A stretch of DNA of 64,000 bases, from the NCBI RefSeq assembly GCF_035917575.1, contig NZ_CP109090.1:3720001-3784000 (forward strand), given 5' to 3'. Every line of letters begins with the position of its first letter. The first letter of the stretch is position 1. The notes beneath the pieces are model-generated. The model saw nothing but the letters and a program-made list of their open reading frames with translations, searched no databases and was not told the origin of the DNA. Below, piece by piece: positions 61,511-64,000 of the stretch. The DNA comes from Streptomyces sp. NBC_01788. GTDB lineage: Bacteria > Actinomycetota > Actinomycetes > Streptomycetales > Streptomycetaceae. Made by a program: the position numbers and the translations under genes.

Positions 61511-62287
61511 ATGAGTTCACTGCTGCTGCTGACCAACGCCCTCCAGCCGTCGGCGGAAGTGCTCCCCGCCCTCGGCCTGCTGCTGCACAACGTGCGGGTG
61601 GCTCCGGCGGAGGGGCCGGCCCTCGTGGACACCCCCGGTGCCGACGTCGTCCTGGTCGACGGGCGGCGCGATCTGCCGCAGGTGCGCGGGCTGTGCCGGC
61701 TGCTGCGCTCCACGGGCCTCGGCAGTCCGCTGATCCTGGTGGTGACCGAGGGCGGCCTCGCGGCCGTGACCGCCGACTGGGGCATCGACGACGTGCTCCT
61801 GGACACCGCCGGTCCCGCCGAGGTGGAGGCCCGCATCCGGCTGGCCGTGGGCCGCCGGCAGATCGTCGACGACGACTCCCCGATGGAGATCCGCAGCGGC
61901 GACCTGTCCGTGGACGAGGCGACCTACAGCGCCAAGCTCAAGGGCCGGGTGCTGGACCTCACCTTCAAGGAGTTCGAGCTGCTGAAGTACCTCGCGCAGC
62001 ACCCGGGCCGCGTCTTCACCCGCGCCCAGCTCCTCCAGGAGGTCTGGGGCTACGACTACTTCGGCGGCACCCGGACCGTCGACGTCCACGTACGGCGGTT
62101 GCGAGCCAAGTTCGGGCCCGAGCACGAATCGCTGATCGGAACGGTCCGCAATGTCGGTTACCGATTCGTTACTCCCGAGAAGGGCGACCGCGCCGGGGAC
62201 GCCGCGAACGAGAAGAAGGCCGGGGCCGCCCGGCCAAACGCGGAGAATCAGGACACCGCGACGAGGCGGGCCCGCGCGCAGGGGTGA
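61511..62287 (+). CDS. glnR: Nitrogen master regulator GlnR (orphan OmpR-type)
   Basis: 258 residues. Activates nitrogen-assimilation genes (glnA, amtB and others) in Streptomyces. Receiver-like domain ([21 protein letters not shown]; conserved Asp50 in [10 protein letters not shown]) without a cognate kinase, and a winged-helix DNA-binding domain ([55 protein letters not shown]). The family's atypical receiver is not thought to be controlled by normal phosphorylation. GGGGGAGG precedes the ATG. A basic, Ala-rich tail (about 30 residues) follows the DNA-binding domain. Confidence 0.95.
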   Translation: MSSLLLLTNALQPSAEVLPALGLLLHNVRVAPAEGPALVDTPGADVVLVDGRRDLPQVRGLCRLLRSTGLGSPLILVVTEGGLAAVTADWGIDDVLLDTAGPAEVEARIRLAVGRRQIVDDDSPMEIRSGDLSVDEATYSAKLKGRVLDLTFKEFELLKYLAQHPGRVFTRAQLLQEVWGYDYFGGTRTVDVHVRRLRAKFGPEHESLIGTVRNVGYRFVTPEKGDRAGDAANEKKAGAARPNAENQDTATRRARAQG

Positions 62288-62374
62288 GGAGCGCTCCCAC
62301 AAGGTGTGACGCATACCCGCCCACGCTCCCGTAAGCCCTGCCGGGAGCGGGTCCATCCGCGTAGACTCCGCGCC

Positions 62375-63397
62375 GTGGCCAAGGTGACTCGGGATGACGT
62401 GGCGCGGCTGGCAGGGACGTCCACTGCCGTCGTCAGCTATGTGATCAACAACGGACCCCGGCCGGTCGCCCCGGCCACCCGCGAGCGAGTCCTCGCCGCG
62501 ATCAAGGAGCTGGGGTACCGGCCCGACCGGGTCGCCCAGGCCATGGCCTCGCGGCGCACCGACCTCATAGGCCTGATCGTCCCGGACGCCCGCCAGCCCT
62601 TCTTCGGGGAGATGGCGCACGCCGTGGAGTGGGCCGCAGCCGAGCGCGGGAAGATGGTCCTCGTCGGCAACTCCGACTACGTCGCCGAGCGCGAGGTCCA
62701 CTATCTGCGGGCGTTCCTCGGGATGCGCGTCTCCGGCCTGATCCTGGTCAGCCACGCGCTGAACGACCTCGCCGCCGCCGAGATCGAGGCCTGGGACGCC
62801 CGGGTGGTGCTGCTGCACGAGCGGCCCGAGGCCATCGACGACGTGGCCGTGGTCATCGACGACGTGGGTGGCGCCCAGCTCGCCGTGCGCCATCTGCTGG
62901 AGCACGGCTACGAGTACGTCGCCTGTGTGGGCGGCACCGCCGAGACGCCCGCCGTGGGCGACCCCGTGTCCGACCACGTCGAGGGCTGGCGGCGCGCCAT
63001 GGCCGAGGCCGGCCTCTCGACGGAGGGGCGCCTGTTCGAGGCGCCGTACAACCGCTACGACGCGTACCGGATCAGCCTGGAGCTCCTCTCGGGCCCGAAC
63101 CGTCCCCCGGCGGTCTTCTGCTCCACCGACGACCAGGCGATCGGCCTGCTGCGGGCGGCGCGCGAGCTGCGCATCGACGTCCCCGGCGAACTCGCGGTCG
63201 CCGGGTTCGACGACATCAAGGAGGCGGCGCTGACGGACCCACCGCTGACGACGGTCGCCTCGGACCGTTCGGCGATGGCCCGGGCGGCCGTGGACCTGGT
63301 CCTCGACGACGGGCTGCGGGTCGCCGGCTCGCGCCGGGAGCGGCTCAAGCAGTTCCCGTCACGGCTGGTCGTACGCACGTCCTGCGGCTGCGCCTAG
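62375..63397 (+). CDS. LacI-family transcriptional regulator
   Basis: 340 residues: LacI HTH ([49 protein letters not shown]) and a periplasmic-binding-like sugar domain ([64 protein letters not shown]). Probably senses a sugar or derivative; the effector is unknown and no transporter is next to it. GTG 62375 is chosen because TAGACT (62362-62367) is 7 bases upstream (leaderless); an in-frame start at 62306 would precede the family N-terminus by 23 residues. Confidence 0.9.
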   Translation: MAKVTRDDVARLAGTSTAVVSYVINNGPRPVAPATRERVLAAIKELGYRPDRVAQAMASRRTDLIGLIVPDARQPFFGEMAHAVEWAAAERGKMVLVGNSDYVAEREVHYLRAFLGMRVSGLILVSHALNDLAAAEIEAWDARVVLLHERPEAIDDVAVVIDDVGGAQLAVRHLLEHGYEYVACVGGTAETPAVGDPVSDHVEGWRRAMAEAGLSTEGRLFEAPYNRYDAYRISLELLSGPNRPPAVFCSTDDQAIGLLRAARELRIDVPGELAVAGFDDIKEAALTDPPLTTVASDRSAMARAAVDLVLDDGLRVAGSRRERLKQFPSRLVVRTSCGCA

Positions 63398-63529
63398 CCT
63401 CTCTCCGCCCCCTTCGAGGACCCCCGGGGCCCCTCCGGGGAGCGGCCTTATATCGGGCATACGAGGTTCTGTCGGGCTTCTCAGCGGGGACTCAGGAAGC
63501 TCTCATGATCCCGGGACACTCTCAATGTC

Positions 63530-64000
63530 ATGAGCGAGAGCATCCGCCGCAGCGGCGAGTACGAACACCCCGAGGGTGACGGGCAGGCCCCGGCTGCCGA
63601 CTCCGTGCAGTCGGCGGACCCGCGAGGGGACTTTGCCCCGGTGAATCCGGAGTGGCCTCCCCCGCCGCCGTACGCCCCCGGCCGCCCCTTCGCGGCCGGA
63701 CCCGGCGCCGACGGCGGCCAGGGCGGCGCGGACGGCGGCGGCACCGCCACCTTCCCGGCCTTCCCGGCGGAACCCGCGCACGCCTCCACCTCCCGCAAGC
63801 GCACCAGGGGCCCGCTCGCCCTGCTCGCCGCCGTGGCGATCGCCTCGGCCGTCGTGGGCGGCGGTACCGCCTTCGCCTTCCAGGAGCTGACCGGCACGCA
63901 CACGGTCGCCGCCTCCAGCACCACCACGACCAACGTGGTGCCCTCCAGCCAGCGCGGCAGCATCTCCGCGATCGCCAGGGCGGTCACCCCGAGCGTCGTC
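63530..64000 (+). CDS. HtrA-like membrane serine protease, N-terminal part only
   Basis: Partial: 157 codons reach the window end without a stop. Pro/Gly-rich cytoplasmic N-terminus (to about 90), one transmembrane helix (LALLAAVAIASAVVGGGTAFAF), a Thr/Ser linker, and the first residues of a trypsin-like protease domain (GSISAIARAVTPSVV), typical of actinobacterial DegP/HtrA proteins. Catalytic residues lie beyond the window. ATG 63530 is used; a nearby ATG at 63525 is out of frame. Confidence 0.78.
   Translation, partial: MSESIRRSGEYEHPEGDGQAPAADSVQSADPRGDFAPVNPEWPPPPPYAPGRPFAAGPGADGGQGGADGGGTATFPAFPAEPAHASTSRKRTRGPLALLAAVAIASAVVGGGTAFAFQELTGTHTVAASSTTTTNVVPSSQRGSISAIARAVTPSVV

Noticed and set aside
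63525..63533. ATG at 63525 as start of the last gene
   Set aside because: It is followed immediately by a stop in that frame (ATG TCA TGA); the open frame to the window end begins at 63530.

Overview
The window is high-GC actinobacterial chromosome and reads as the conserved core of a Streptomyces genome. The evidence is GC-rich third codon positions, frequent GTG/TTG starts, many leaderless starts, and a set of recognisable loci: msiK, cysS, ispDF, carD, phoRP-phoU, gpmA, mshA, devA/devB/devE, rsiG, nur and glnR. Two tRNA genes (Thr-TGT and initiator fMet) are present. No complete insertion sequence, CRISPR array or prophage was seen.

Layout. 0-6 kb: an FAD monooxygenase, tRNA-Thr, the shared sugar-importer ATPase msiK, a small secreted protein, a repeat-rich ~1 kb spacer and a sugar nucleotidyltransferase. 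6-13 kb (minus strand): a DoxX membrane protein, rlmB, cysS, a PPOX-fold protein, ispF/ispD and carD. 13.8-18 kb: a lipoprotein, then the phosphate regulators phoR-phoP divergent from phoU across a PHO box, then a Cys-rich 51-residue protein. 18-22.6 kb: secreted proteins (lamin-tail domain; a 1014-residue FG-GAP repeat protein). 22.9-29.6 kb is more accessory: a PAP2/Aur1-like membrane phosphatase, tRNA-fMet, a family 2 glycosyltransferase followed by a 52-residue LAxTG peptide, a divergent SUMF1-like protein, a LysR/SnoaL pair and an integrase relic. 29.7-36.4 kb: gpmA, an MFS transporter, a DUF2000/AraC pair whose start codons overlap head to head, mshA with a YbjN-like gene, and a methyltransferase. 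36.6-44.5 kb: an NlpC/P60 endopeptidase, a receiver-SpoIIE phosphatase, small membrane and coiled-coil proteins, an XRE regulator, a PP2C phosphatase and a tandem APH-domain protein. 44.7-51.9 kb is a developmental and metal-control block: devB-devA, its paralogue devE, an Eis-like acetyltransferase, the c-di-GMP-binding anti-sigma factor rsiG, dtd, ygfZ and nur. 52-64 kb: nitrobindin, three tandem bitopic proteins, a DsrE protein, a sulfurtransferase/sseC operon with an upstream Cys-containing leader peptide, a DUF2993 protein, a membrane protein/MoaD/hydrolase operon, glnR, a LacI regulator and the 5' end of an HtrA-like protease.

How parts work together. PhoRP/PhoU (phosphate), GlnR (nitrogen), Nur (nickel), the LacI/AraC/LysR regulators and MsiK handle nutrient sensing and uptake. 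DevA/DevE and RsiG link to aerial development and sporulation. MshA supplies mycothiol, and the sulfurtransferase operon is probably controlled by cysteine through its leader peptide.

The least familiar unit is at 24.7-26.3 kb. A membrane glycosyltransferase there is bracketed by two tiny ORFs that each contain an LAxTG motif, and an 11-bp direct repeat resembling a PHO box lies upstream. Other recurring structures are a CTAG-ended palindrome that supplies stop codons to convergent genes, many leaderless promoters of the form TANNNT-N6/7-start, and several degenerate tandem repeats. All functional assignments come from reading the sequence and from family knowledge; no database search was run.
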